Of a stretch of 64,000 bases of DNA, positions 11,711 through 23,313 are shown piece by piece. This DNA is from Gnetum montanum. Its lineage: Eukaryota; Streptophyta; Gnetopsida; Gnetales; Gnetaceae. The notes under the pieces were generated by a model. It was given only the letters and a program-made list of their open reading frames with translations. It ran no database searches and was not told where the DNA came from. Every line of letters starts with the position of its first letter. The first letter of the stretch is position 1. Location of the stretch: contig MNCI01035111.1 in assembly GCA_015680685.1 (NCBI GenBank), positions 192,749 to 256,748 of the forward strand, written 5' to 3'. Position numbers and translations under genes: made by a program.

Positions 11711-13211
11711 CAAAAAAGGGTGTTGATGCATAAATTTTGGGCATACGCAACACATCTAAGAGACTACCACCTAGGGCATCTCCCATATGAATACAGAAAC
11801 CCAAGAATAGTCTCAGCTATAGGGCAAACACAAAAAATTAAATTAATATGGTTATCTTTAATTTAAAATGCACCAACATACTTGTGTAGTTTGATATACT
11901 AACTTCATAGTCAAAGCGTTTTTGAAATTAATAAAAATTGAGTTTTAATCAAGAACTTTAACTATTAAATATAAAATATAAATCTTAAATGATCAAGATA
12001 AAATAGATTTATATTATATATTTTTAATAGAGGTAATTATATTAGTATAAATTCAATAAATACGAGAATTACTAAAATTAAGACACTTAAATGAAATTGA
12101 AAATAGATTACAAAAATACCACCAAGATGAAAGATTTTTTTTTTCAAATAAATTTTTAAAAAATCACACAACTTTAAAGAAATAGAGTTTCTGAAATCTA
12201 AACATCATTATAAACAGGGAAAATTCAACTCAAAATCATAAATCATACTAGCATGTAAAACAACATGACCACTGAAAAATAAAAAATTATGAAAGACTTA
12301 GCTCTGTATTAAGCTATGAATTTTTGTTGCCAACTTGGTGGCCTGTTAAAGCAAATTTTCAGCTAAAACCTTAAAGAAATAGACTTTCTTCAGAAGGTCT
12401 TCATGTGAGTTTTCTCTGCTTTTGACAGTTCTATAAATAATGCCTCATTCAAGTACAACTCTATGTCTATATCTTCTTCCTAGACTTACAACGATCTGAA
12501 CTAATCGAAAAATGAATAGGGAAAAATAGGAATGAGAAAGGGTGATGATATTAATTTGGGGGAGTTTTCGGGCAGTTGTGAACTCACGGTAGTTGAATTA
12601 CATACATGAAAGTGGGAAAATAAGAATTCCTCTAAATGAGGTTGGGACCTCCAAGTCTGCCGACATCCTTTCTCCTGATGATATCCCATTTTTGAACCTC
12701 CATTATGCCTTTTGAAACTTCTCTCCTCTTGACCATTGAAGTTCTTAACCTTTTTGGCTTCCTCCATATTTTTCTTGCACACACAACAAATTAACAGGAC
12801 TGAAGTAGGACAACTCTTTATTTAAGAGAGTAAGAAAAAACTAAATATTTCACTAACATCATTATATAACTGCCATAAGGCAACCTAAGCATTTAGCAAA
12901 CGAACACATGTTTAAGAAAATAAAATAAAGTAAAATGTACCATTATAAAACTAATAATAATTACTTTTCCAAAAAAAAGGTAATAACCAAAATAAAATAA
13001 AAGCACGTGATTGTGCAAACTCATATTAGGTGTTAAGCCTTCTGCTTGGCAACCACTCGCTCTTCCTAACCTGTAGCAAGGAAGAGAAGGCTTTAAGGTT
13101 GGGGCAGCATTGGTTAAGGCATGATACACCTAGCCCTCCACAAGCTCAATAAATTCTCTCTTCGTTTTCTTGCATAACAATTTTGGTGCATTAAAAGAAA
13201 CTGGATTCAAC

Positions 13212-13816
13212 TGATAGGATAAGTAGCCATCATTGCAATGCCACAAAGTCTACCACTACCTTAAATGTTTCACTACATTTTGATGTATCCTTCCTCTCCC
13301 CAATTTATTCCTCATGAATTTTTCACGATCCAGTAATCCACATCTTCTTCTAATGTGTAGTAACCCATGATGACCACTCCATGGTTCAGATCATTTCCAT
13401 AATCACCATTAAAAACTTTCTGTTTATAGAATTGGAAGGCATCACTCCCTACATCTATGGCTACAGAAACTGGCTGCTGTGCAACTGCTTACATTAGAGC
13501 AGCCTCATTGTTTTTAGGGATGTCTTGGTAGCCACCAATTTGTATTACTGGTGTGATTTTTAAAGGACAAGTTTGCAGTTAACCTTGGTAGGGATAGTCA
13601 TCTTTCGGGGCTATTTCTCCATTCTTGATGATATAGCTAAAAGCATTATCCATTAAACCACCATTGCATCCATTACTATTGGGATCACAGTTCACAAGTT
13701 GTTGCTTAGACAGTTGCACAAGACTGTCCGTGGCTGTGGCATTGAGATTTTCTACTGCAGCTACAGTGGAAAATGACCAGCAACTTCCTACAACAACATG
13801 CAAGTTTTCTAGTAAG
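13212..13816 (-). pseudogene. Papain-type cysteine protease fragment in the 5' LTR
   Basis: This is the better preserved of the two copies. Minus-strand motifs in order: VVVGSCWSFSTVAAVENL (catalytic Cys), [73 protein letters not shown] (catalytic His), DYWIVKNS (catalytic Asn) with WGEEGYIKM, and GLCGIAMMATYPI at the end. That covers essentially the whole C1A catalytic domain except its first residues; the propeptide is missing. Stops occur after the PYQG block and within the Asn block. No introns are evident. The apparent N-terminal extension past 13817 is solo-LTR sequence, not gene. It is colinear with 1862-2415. Confidence 0.85.
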
Positions 13817-13821
13817 ATTCC

Positions 13822-14532
13822 TGTTGATGCATAAATTTTGGTCATGCCAACACTGGAAAACTCATTTGAGGAGACTGCATCTCCTGTATGGGTACGAAAA
13901 CCGGGAATAGTCTCACCTGGAAAGAGCCATGTGACCAAGTGATAGAGAGATAGAGAGATAGAAAATATAGAGAGAGATAAAACATGAAAAAAAAACTAGA
14001 GGAGAGAGAAATAGGAACCACCGACAGGATGCATGGTTGTGTTGCCACAAGAATCATGTGTAGTTGCGATCAAACATCACCAATGCCCTGCGCCAATCAT
14101 GCACAAATCCACCGTCCACCACATGTCATTTGCTAAAATAAAAGAAGATAGAGAGAAAATCCACCAACAGGATGCATGGTTGTGTTGCCGCAAGAATCAT
14201 GTGTAGTTGCGATCAAACATCACCAATGCCCTACGAACCGCCAACCGTTGTTGCCGCACACACTACCAACCACCCAAAGAAAGGGGAGGTTCAATCCATA
14301 GCTTCATGGCCCTCACCTCACTGGCTTAGGGCTTCCTGGGCTGACTTCTCCTCCTCTCCTACTCCTAACTCCATCACCTTGATGGCTTTTTATAGCCAAT
14401 TTTAGGGTTAGGGTAACCCATCTTTTTTTTATTTTTTATTTTTTTTATCTTTTGTTCTTCTTTCTTTTCTTTTTTTCTTTTTTTTAAAAAAACAAAGTCC
14501 CCATGCCAAGCATGGGCCTGTTGGTACCAACA
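13822..14532 (-). mobile_element. 711-bp solo LTR inserted in the protease-bearing LTR
   Basis: It is flanked by ATTCC on both sides (13817-13821 and 14533-14537), and the other LTR copy has the empty site near 2430. Its ends are TGTTG and CAACA. On the minus strand it starts TGTTGGTACC and ends ATGCATCAACA. Both ends resemble those of the Tat-like element, including a CCCATG..TGGCATGGGG-like hairpin near the start. It therefore looks like a short-LTR relative of the element it landed in. It contains a GATA/GAGA-rich run (13940-13978) and a T-rich tract (14425-14485). Confidence 0.8.
14019..14232. repeat. Two-copy direct repeat inside the solo LTR
   Basis: A block of about 70 bases (14019-14089) recurs at 14163-14232 with only a few changes (for example gttgccacaag versus gttgccgcaag). 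The offset is 144 bases. Confidence 0.8.
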
Positions 14533-15424
14533 ATTCCTAAAATATGAGAACTTGAAACTGCTTTGGAATTTTTATCACTCAAAGAAAATAAAAGTCTGTT
14601 GATTAAAACTTCATAGGATAGATAACCAAGCAAATGAAAAACAGCTGGAACATATCCATAGGTATGAATAATGGGCAGCTTAGGGATGATTTCCTTAGAA
14701 GACATGGAATAAGGAATAGTGAATTGTGTAGCGTTTTGGTATTTTCTCAAATGAGTGGGGAACAGACGTGATGGCACCAAATCACTTCATGAAACTTGCT
14801 TGTGATTTGAGTCACTTTCTACCATGGAGACCCGTCGAGAATGAGAATGCAAATTTGGCAACATTCAGACCCATCATGGCTGGCGTTACTAGCATAAACG
14901 TCACTGCTACATCCCTCCGCTACATCCCGACATTGCAACTATGGATTTTTCACCCCAATTTTGCCAAAATCGGTATCATCACAAGATAAGTATTTTTGCT
15001 GATTTTGCTAGTCGAGGTACACTACTTTTTTCTACTGAGTTTTTAGCTGACGTGTTTTCCTACTATCCTTCCCTGTCTTATACTAGGTGAATCGGCTATA
15101 AAATAAGAGTGTAACTAATAATTGTCTGACTTGAACGGCCCATCTAACGAGGCTATTTCAGAAACGAAGTAAATCATTAGCGGAACGAGCTTTTGAATAC
15201 TAATCTTGAAGACTAGCTTGAGTTTTATTTTATTTTATTTTATTTTTAAATGAATAGTTTTTTTTAATTCTATTTTCTTTTTAGGATTATTATTGTTTAC
15301 TCATATTTCATGAAAGTGGCATGTTAACTAGATTATAAGAGGATACTGGAACCAACTTAAGCTTAATTAACTTAAGTATGACATGAAGTTACCTTTTATA
15401 AATTAAGTTCCTTGTTTAACATAA

Positions 15425-16241
15425 TGATGAGCGGTGAGGTACCCCTATGCCCAACCATACGAATACGAATGTTCACGCGTGATCCGGTCGAACTCCAAGG
15501 ATTAAGTACTTATGCACCTACACAGAACAAGGATGAGTTATGTAATCGTGGTCTTCCCAAGCTTACTTGTAAGGCACAGTTGTATGGTTAAGTAAACTTG
15601 GGGTATATGGTTTTTATTATTTTATGTTTTATGTTCTTGGTGCTTAATAGACAAATGAAATAATTTAATAACTAATTTGATTTAACTAATTAACTATTCT
15701 TTTATTATTCCTAACGCCAGCATCCATTCCCACTCTCTGGATACATCCTGAACCAATGTAACACTACTGAGATTACCAAACATTAGTCATTACTCGGTAA
15801 CCAAGTGTTCTACGTATGTTTGAAGTGGTCGTGCTAAGTGTGCTAACTTGTTGATAATTAATAATTCTATAGAAATAACCTTAATTAACTAACGAGAACA
15901 TCAAAGAACATTAAATAACATTAAATACAATAGTTAAGCTATTTTGAATGTTGCAAGGTTGATCACAAAGTTCATCTTTATTTCCATATACAAGGTGTGC
16001 TCAAGTACACAATGCTCGAATGAAGATTCATTCACTTTATGACTTTTACTGTGGGCACTCAGAAATAATTCTAACTCTGGAAAGGAAAAACTGCAAGAGT
16101 TCGGCTAAGGACTAGAGAAAAACTATTCAAGACCAAGTGCCTCTGCCTCTTATTTATAGCTAACAAGACAGGTTCCTACATCGTGTATTTGATGTCACTT
16201 AGTCAATCCCAATATCGAGTATCTGATATCGAGGCTCATCA
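15425..16241 (-). repeat. 3' LTR of the Athila at 15425-23313
   Basis: The 817-bp LTR starts tgatgagcgg and ends ctcatca on the plus strand. It contains a reversed TATA box (cttatttatagc, near 16150) and the CGATATC-type palindromic block at 16185-16235. Its pair is 22468-23313. Confidence 0.85.
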
Positions 16242-16254
16242 TACCCCCATGACT
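16242..16254 (-). promoter_or_regulatory. Polypurine tract of the Athila at 15425-23313
   Basis: The minus strand reads GTCATGGGGGTA immediately before the LTR start TGATGAG. Near-identical tracts precede the 3' LTRs at 40381 and 54628. Confidence 0.8.
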
Positions 16255-16631
16255 AAATGAAAACTTGTCCTCTAGTTCCTTACAAAATATTGGAAATGTA
16301 TGGAATTATTAACTAAACAACACTGATGGTGACATGGAATGATAGACTCAAAGTGCTCAGTGAACGGATAGACAAACGTATTATAGCATTGGTGTTCATA
16401 ACCATTGTGGTGAACACTATACATAGATGACATCTAGACCCTCATTTGACAGCTTGAAGAGAGAGAGAAAAAAAAAAGAAAATAAGACGCGTTGTTGCAG
16501 ATGTCAAAAATGTGCACACCGTTGTTCATCCATGGCCACATGACCAAGCTTTCTCCTTGTCTAAATGCTCTTACTCCAGTCCATCCTGAGTGCTTCCTCC
16601 TATCCTAGTTCTTTGTTTATGTGATCGCCAT
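16255..16631 (-). pseudogene. Truncated start of the post-pol accessory ORF
   Basis: On the minus strand an ATG at 16631 (ATGGCGATCA) follows TGTGTGTAG, a splice-acceptor-like AG. This is the same arrangement as the accessory ORF starts at 37346 and 51790. Only about 375 bases remain before the polypurine tract, so most of the ORF of about 900 codons has been deleted. Confidence 0.5.
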
Positions 16632-17330
16632 CTACACACATAACATAGTTATGAATTAGCAAGGATAGATAAGATATAATGCAGCAAATACCTTGCCTTG
16701 ATATGAAGCACATTGGCTAGGTTGTGAGTATGGCAGATACTAGGTTAGAGGTTTGTAGGTGATAACTACCCAAGGTGTAGGGGTGAGATAAGTAATGGAA
16801 TGGAAAAATTTGTGATAGGCCTCCATGACTAAGAGCGAACCTTTGGTAGCAATAGGATGGAAAATAAAAGAAAAAGGAAGGTAAGAGGGAGATAATGGTG
16901 AAGCCAATAAAAAAGCATAGAAGGGAAGAGAAAAAAAGGATGGATGTCTTGGATGGGATGAAACACGAAATAGTTAATTGCAAGAGATGTTTAAGGAAAA
17001 GAACTTAACAATTGCACCAAAAAGGAATGCCAATAGGTCCTTCCCAAAGCAGGCTCATGCCCTCTGTGCCCTGACAAACCCACAAACTAAAGAGTTCGTA
17101 GGCTCTAGGAATGACATATGAAAATAATAGTTAGCAATTCACCCATAAGAATTTACCAAAGACTAATAATGCGTCGACCAAGATATAGACTAATTATAAA
17201 ACTGGAAATGAGGTAGAATATAGGAAGTAATACAGAAAGAGAAGAGAGAATGGAATGGAATCCCAAAATCAAGGTTGTGTAAAGTCCCTTGTATATTATG
17301 TGGTTAAAGTGACTTAATAAAATTTAGCCC
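16632..17330 (-). other. Post-pol noncoding region of the minus-strand Athila (distal part)
   Basis: On the minus strand it aligns with about 36320-36620 of the larger Athila (shared blocks such as GGCATGAGCCTGC versus GGCATGTGCCTAC). It is noncoding. The TATA box present at 36898 in the larger element is not visible here. Confidence 0.6.
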
Positions 17331-18277
17331 TAATGAACTGTCATTAAGTCAATGTGTCGACTGGTCTGCGTATACGGGGCCGCGTATATGCGGCCACGTT
17401 GCTGTGGGCCTGTCGATGTAGCCTCCTTGCATCGACGTGGCCTTGTTTACACAGCCACCTTTCCCAACCTATAAATAAGAGGGCCTTCCACCTCATTTAG
17501 GCATCTTTTTGAGTAGTTGTAGCAAAGCTCTTGCACTTTTTTCCTGCAAGAGATAGAATATTTTCCAAGTGCCCGCAACAGGTGTAAGAAAAGTGATCGG
17601 CTCTTTAATCGAGCATTGATGTATTTGAGCCCATTGGTGTGACGACAATAAAGATGAACTATTCAAGCATTCCTTGGAGCATTTGGACTTAGTTATTTTA
17701 TGCATTTAATAGTTTAATATGTTTATGATTTATTAGTTACTTGTTAATTACTTTATGCCTTATTAGTTACTTGTTAATTACTTAAGTTTTCGTTATTATA
17801 ATTTCAATCGCTATTGTTCATTCGTAGTTTGTTAAGGCCATAAGTACGACCATCTCGAATGTAACCCAAACACTTGGTAAGCCCAATGACGCTTAACGTT
17901 TGGTAACCAAGAAGTGTTAGGAGATGCTTAGAACATGCTTGGAAGATGGGACCAGATACTTATGCTAGGAATAGTTAGAATATAAGCTAGGATAATTAGA
18001 GATTAGATAATAGTTTATTCCTTACTTTCCATACGTCAATTAGCCATCGAAAAGATAATTAAAAAGATATAAAAATCATTAGCCTTAGTCTCACTTAACC
18101 ATTGTAAACAGAACCTCACAAGTGAGATTAGGATGACAACGACCGTTCTAACCCAAGGTTTCATTGGTTAGAAGTCTGGTGTATGTTAAGTGCTTACAGT
18201 CTGCAGATTTCAACCGAGTCACACGTGAACACTCGTGATTCATATCGTTGGGCGTAGGGGTACCTAACCGCTCATCA
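17331..18277 (+). mobile_element. 947-bp solo LTR, Athila group
   Basis: This is an LTR in plus orientation, flanked by AGCCC on both sides (17326-17330 and 18278-18282). It starts TAATGAACTG (TGATGAG decayed) and ends cgctcatca. It has a TATA box (cctataaataag, near 17470) and GC-rich palindromic blocks (ATCGACGTGGCC-like) at 17360-17460. No internal element sequence remains, so it arose by LTR-LTR recombination. It splits the post-pol region of the host Athila. Confidence 0.85.
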
Positions 18278-18282
18278 AGCCC

Positions 18283-19160
18283 AAATCCAAATTAAAACTA
18301 ACCATATTTAGTGACCTCGCATCAACACACTTGACAAACCCATCCTCCTAAAGCAACAAGAATGCTTTCACAGAGTAATCACCATTCTTAAAAGTGAAGA
18401 ATAGAGAAATAGGAAGTAAGAAAGGGCCTTAGTTAGAGGGAACCTTCAGACATGGATAACATGTCTTTCCAGTGCCATAACTAGTGCTTGTATCCCATTT
18501 TCCTTTATTATGTCTAAGGGGTGTGCTTTGAATTCCCACCATTTTTTGTGAGAACCACACTATGTAAAGAATTATTTGATTCATTCAACTTCTTGATATT
18601 AGTTGACAGTGGAATGGTGGAAATCCTATGAAAAACATCCAAGCACCTAAGAGAATAGCCAGCAAAAATGCATCAAATCCCCTTAAATTCACACCCTTTT
18701 TAATGCATTTGAATCTTTCCTTGGTTTGAAGAATACCAAGCCACAAATTCATTAATAATTTTGATTAGAAAAAGGGACAATACACTTCCAAAACAAAGGG
18801 AGATCATAGAGTTGAATGGATGAATGAATGATGTGGCCTCACTGTCTGTTTTATCAAAAGAAACCACATCTTAGTATCAACATTAGAAGTCAAAGGCAAA
18901 AACCAAACATTAGCAATTAACACTATTATAGTACAGTGCATCATGATGAGGACTTATTATGTGATGAGTGAGAATAAATTAGACAAAATGTAACGATGGT
19001 GTAAAAAAAAAGTAAAAATGAAAAAGACAAAAATGTGTAAAACGAAAATGTGTAAAACAAAAAAGACAAAAGAAACTGAGAGCTTACAATAATTAGAATT
19101 GGTGGCCTTCTCCCCCACGACTAAGTTGAAAGGAGGAGATCTGAAATAATGAGTAGGGCT
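18283..19160 (-). other. Post-pol noncoding region of the minus-strand Athila (proximal part)
   Basis: The minus strand aligns with about 35270-36200 of the larger Athila. It has the same AACTTAGTCGTGGGGGAGA-like block that follows integrase, then T-rich sequence, then CCTTCAGGCATGGATAC-like text. RT and integrase, which should precede it, are absent. Confidence 0.65.
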
Positions 19161-19164
19161 ATCA

Positions 19165-20025
19165 ATCTTCAACCTACTGGTGGTTCAGACAACCAATCAA
19201 AGAAGAGACTTCTCTTCAAAACCAATAGTCTAACCAAGTCCTTATAATCACAAGTAGCTAATGATCCAAACTCCTTATCATCATTTGAATCTTTGGAGCT
19301 TCCTTCAAACCAAAAACTGCATTCAATGCACACTGTCATGTTAACACATGCCATTATTGATTGGATTAAAGTTGGCCATCTTCCTAGGAAATTCTCTAAT
19401 CCTAGAAGTCCTCTAATTTATTTACAAATCACTAGAAATAATCCTTGTAAAGCTCTTTTGGATTCAAGTTTTGGTGTTAATTTGATCTCTCAGGAAATGT
19501 ATAAAGCATAGAACCTACCTCTACTAAAGAAGAGTAACATTCCTTTAGAGTTGGCCGACCAGTCCATCATTGTCCCATTGGAACTTGTGAAGGACATTGT
19601 CACCATTGTCTGTGGGTGGTCATATCTAGTCAGTTTCCTAGTGATCCAAGTCAACAACTATAAGGGGGACTTCCTAATCATAATGGGAAGAGCATGGCTA
19701 AGTATGATTGATACACACCTAAGAATACATGATCTTTCCCTAGAGATATCAAAAGAAAATGTGTTTGGGAAGATCGAGAAGAAGAAAGTTTCATGCATCA
19801 CATACAGTGACATAGGGTGCAACTACATGTAGAAGTCCTGGTTTGTACAATTCTTAACATTGCCTACATGCAACCAGTGTGCACAAGTAACTGACATACA
19901 AATATGCCTATATGTAGCAGCCACAAGACAAGAAGGCACCTAGTGGCTGACAACTGACCTAGAGAGCAATTCAACTTTATGCATGGAACCAACTGAGAGC
20001 TTGACTTGTGCCTATATTGTAGCAT
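19165..20025 (+). pseudogene. Athila protease segment, inverted relative to its element
   Basis: This plus-strand segment is colinear with 31470-32330 of the larger Athila. Its frame contains GGSDNQSKK, HTVMLTHAIIDWIKVGHLP, CKALLDSSFGVNLIS (protease active site, DSG changed to DSS), LELADQSIIVPLELVKDIVT and FLIIMGRAWLSMID, then LSLEISKENVF and AATRQEGT. The rest of the element reads on the minus strand, so this block was inverted. The right breakpoint is at about 20025, between a protease-side and a gag-side sequence; the left is at about 19160-19165. Confidence 0.8.
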
Positions 20026-22331
20026 TACATTGTTGTAGCTAGGAAGGGAGCTTGCCTTGCATAGTTGGAGTAGGTGGTAATGGAGCTGAGGGTGGAAGAG
20101 ATGCAAACGGATGAGAAGGATAGTACATATGTGGAGCATCACCCCTAGAAGAAGGAGAAGTTCTATAATACTTGGGGGTCTAGTAGTGATGTTGAAAAGC
20201 AACGTGACTAGTAGAGTCATGTAGAGAGATTGGCTGCTAAACGTAATACCCATATGGGTCAAGTTGATGGTAAGGGTACTATCGATGTGATGGTGGCATT
20301 CCCCATGTTTGTGGGTGTTGCCATTATTGATACTATTTATTCGGTTGTGGTGGAGCTCCACTCAGATAATATGTCAATGGTTGGTACAATTGCCTTGGGT
20401 TACCTTGAGGATAAGGTAAACTTTTGGGAATTTTTCATTTATTTAATAGTGGCTTTAGTGCATACACCCCCAAACTCTTGTTGATGTGACACTACTAGGC
20501 AACATCCTTTAGGATGGTCATATTGGCAAATCTCACATCTACCATCACTGCCTGTGTTTGAGTCCACAATCTCTTCAGTGATGAAAATCTTGCCCTTACC
20601 TCTATTATGTGCATACTCAACTTCTTTATTTTTTCTTCTCTCTCAGTTACTACTTTGTTCTCTAGACCCCTCTACTATTTTTAGGATAGTTTGAAATTTT
20701 TCATCTAGAGAGTTCCACATTTGATCCACTTTTGTCAATATTTCTGATGCAAATTTTTGAATTGGCAAAGTCTTCCTATCTCTTCAATTGGTGACTCTTC
20801 TTCATCTTCACAAAATCTAATTTCCTTCTTTTGGAGGGAAGGATCTCTGTTGTACTCCACCATACTTGCTCTTTTCCTTAACTTGCCTTCCTCCTTAGCA
20901 ACTTGCTCCAATAATCTTTGTATTTGATGGGCTCTGAGCTCAGATAACCTTCCTTGGGCATAAGTACCAAGGGTTCTTTGCATTTCATACCTAAGCCCAT
21001 CTATGAGATGGCGTAGTTGTTCCTTTTGCAAGTAACCATGGCTAGGGAAATGATGTAATAATGAATAATATCAACCCATGGTAGCATCCAAGGATTCATG
21101 TCCTCCTTGTTTCCATCCTTGGATTTTCTTATGCAGGTTGGACACTCGAGAGTATGTTTGATACTTATCGTTGAATAGCTCCAACATGGTACTCCATTGA
21201 TGAATGGATTTTGGTTCTAAGGATTGGTACCAGCTTTTTGCTTCCTTGATTAGTGTCTGTGGAAAAAAATTTAGCTTTTGCCACTCATTTTCTATATTTT
21301 GCAAGGCACATGCATTGTGGAATGCATGCAAATGGTTTTGAGGATTAGAATTGTATCCCCCTTCAAATCGTGGGATGTTATTCATGTTTAGTCTTTTGAT
21401 CCTACTATCTCTCTGGTGCCTTGTTGGGATCCTAACAACCTCTGTTATATATCTAACATACTTCAGGTGGCAAATAGGGGTTCATCGTGATCATGCTATC
21501 TATGGTGTCTATGATGCCTATGCTATTTCCTACTCTCCCTTCTTTTGTGATGTGTCTCTCTGAAATGCCCTTTCCCCCTTTCTTTACTATTTTGTTGGTG
21601 ATTTCTATTTTTCCTACACTTGTCCTCATGGTCTTTCTTTTTATGACTATGTTCAGATCTTGAAGAAGAGGGGGAAGAAGATGATGATGAAGGTGAAGAG
21701 GAAGGAGAGTTGGCACTGTGATAGTGCCTATCACCTTCTCTTCGGTGGTCATAGCCTCAGTTTCGGTTACCATTGGAATGTCCATCATTGTCATGCATTC
21801 GTGTTCCTTGTCCAAACCCTTTGTGTTTGTTGGTACCAAAACCTAGATTATGAATAGTTGAGTGAAGATCTTGGTACACAACTCCTTGACTGAAGTCAAT
21901 GAGAGGAACATCATTTTGTGGAAAACCTTCCAAGATAGGTTCACCACTCTTTTTTTTACTTAGGACATATGGGACATCTTGAGACCACTTCCCCTTCATA
22001 GATTCATAATGTCTATCCTGTTGTAGATCCCTCTAGCATTGTGCCTCCATGGATCAATAATTTCTTGAATCTTATTCATGCACAATGTACTTTGACTGTA
22101 AGTGCTACATTCTAATTCATGTGAGAGCATGAAGAAGCATGCTTAGGATCGAGCAATTAGGAGGTAGCACTATGTTACCTTCTAAATCATGCCATTCTGG
22201 TGTTCATCAAGATGAGCATACACCAAGTGAAACTATTGGGGCACTAGCGGATCATCATGTGCACCTTGCCTCCGATTGTTCATGGTGTCGAACCTAGTTA
22301 GTGAAACACTCTCATAAGAAGAAGGAGACAT
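20026..22331 (-). pseudogene. Athila gag remnant
   Basis: The start is ATG at 22331 on the minus strand (MSPSSYESV), matching the gag starts at 29181 and 46404. The capsid part is at 20735-21385: MNNIPRFEGGYNSNPQNHLH, FFPQTLIKEAKSWYQSLEP, STMLELFNDKYQTYSRVSNL, then LRHLIDGLRYEMQRTLG and RAHQIQRLLEQVAKEE. The charged, His/Ser-rich part at 21400-22000 lies N-terminal to it. The C-terminal tail (20026-20500) is His, Tyr and Pro rich. This is the best preserved gag of the three Athilas, but frameshifted. It ends at the inversion breakpoint. Confidence 0.8.
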
Positions 22332-22448
22332 GATTGATTACTCAATGTGCAATACTCTTTTCTGATGATTGTAGGATAATTAACCCTAAGGGTTCGTTCC
22401 AACGATGAAAGGATTTCCTAAGTTCTAATCAGCGCACAAACAAAAAAA

Positions 22449-22466
22449 TCCTCGGCAACAGTGCCA
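22449..22466 (-). promoter_or_regulatory. tRNA-Asp-type primer binding site
   Basis: On the plus strand, TCCTCGGCAACAGTGCCA differs from the 3' end of plant tRNA-Asp at three positions, all transitions. tRNA-Asp priming is characteristic of Athila elements. The LTR starts one base away. Confidence 0.8.
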
Positions 22467-22467
22467 A

Positions 22468-23313
22468 TGATGAGCAGTGATGTACCCCTACGGCCAATCA
22501 TATGAATATGAGTGTTCACACGCAATCTGGTCAAACTCAAAGGATTAAGTGCTTATGCACCTACAAAGAACAAGGATGAGTTATGTAATTGTTGTCTTCC
22601 CAAGCTTACTTGTAAGGCATAATTGTATGGTTAAGTAAACTTGAGGTATATGATTTTTATTATTTTATGTTTTATGTTCTTGATGCTTAAAATAGAGAAA
22701 TGAAATAATTTAATAACTAATTTGATTTAACTAATTAACTATTCTCTAACTAGTTCTAACACCAACATTTGTTCCCACTCTTCGAACACATCCTAAAATA
22801 GTGTAACACTACTGGGATTACCAAACGCTAGTCGTTACTAGGTTAACAAGTGTTCTATGTATGTTCGAAGTGGTCGTGTTGAGTGTGCTAACTTGTTGAT
22901 AATTAATAATTCTATAGAAATAACCTTAATTAACTAATAAGAACATCCAAGAACAGTAAATAACATTAAATGAAATAGTTAAGCTATTCTGAATGTTGCA
23001 AGGTTTATCACAAAGTTTGTCTTTATTTCTGGACACAAGGTGTGCTCAAGTACACAATGCTTGAATAAAGATCTGTTCACTTTATGACTCCCACTGTGGG
23101 CACTTAGAAATCATTCTAACTTTGGAAAGGAAAAACTGCAAGAGTTTAGCTAATGACTAAAGAAAACTATTCAAGACCAAGCACCCCTGCCTCTTATTTA
23201 TAGCCAACAAGATAAGTTCCGACATTGCGTATCCAAGGTCGCTAGGTCGATCTCGATATCACGTATCCGATATCAGGGATCCGATATTGGGGATCCGATA
23301 TCGGGACTCATCA
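22468..23313 (-). repeat. 5' LTR of the Athila at 15425-23313
   Basis: The 846-bp LTR is paired with 15425-16241. It has a reversed TATA box (tatttatagcc) near 23198 and a dense array of GGGATCCGATATC-like palindromes at 23240-23305. It is followed by the target duplication CATAA. Confidence 0.85.

Larger units (their letters stand above)
11721..15424 (-). repeat. 5' LTR of the Tat-like element, main part
   Basis: This copy starts at its inner end with tgttgatgcataaatttt (complement: ...ATGCATCAACA), next to the PBS. From about 12075 it is colinear with 719-3445. It is interrupted by a solo LTR (13822-14532) and by an Athila (15425-23313); its outer 124 bases resume at 23319 and end at 23442. 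With insertions removed it is about 3.1 kb. The AT-rich stretch 11850-12070 has no counterpart in the window because the other copy is truncated there. Confidence 0.65.
15425..23313 (-). mobile_element. Athila-type Ty3/gypsy element, minus strand, rearranged
   Basis: LTRs at 15425-16241 and 22468-23313 are in the same orientation. The target duplication is CATAA (15420-15424 and 23314-23318). The PBS at 22449-22466 is tRNA-Asp type, and a polypurine tract lies at 16242-16254. It is inserted in the outer part of the Tat-like 5' LTR; the empty site is seen near 3310-3325. Gag is present, but RT, RNase H and integrase are missing. The protease segment is inverted (19165-20025), and a solo LTR (17331-18277) sits in the region after pol. 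Confidence 0.85.

Noticed and set aside
1862-13816. Tandemly duplicated host cysteine protease genes with an element inserted between
   Set aside because: Not fully excluded, but the polypurine tract at 3446, PBS at 11689 and matching TGTTGAT/ATCAACA ends fit LTRs, and no propeptide or promoter of a host gene is present.
13817-13938. Apparent N-terminal extension of the protease open frame
   Set aside because: It is solo-LTR sequence beyond the ATTCC target duplication, so the fusion frame is accidental.
14160-14400. Possible host exon (77-codon plus-strand frame)
   Set aside because: It lies wholly inside the solo LTR and overlaps its internal direct repeat.
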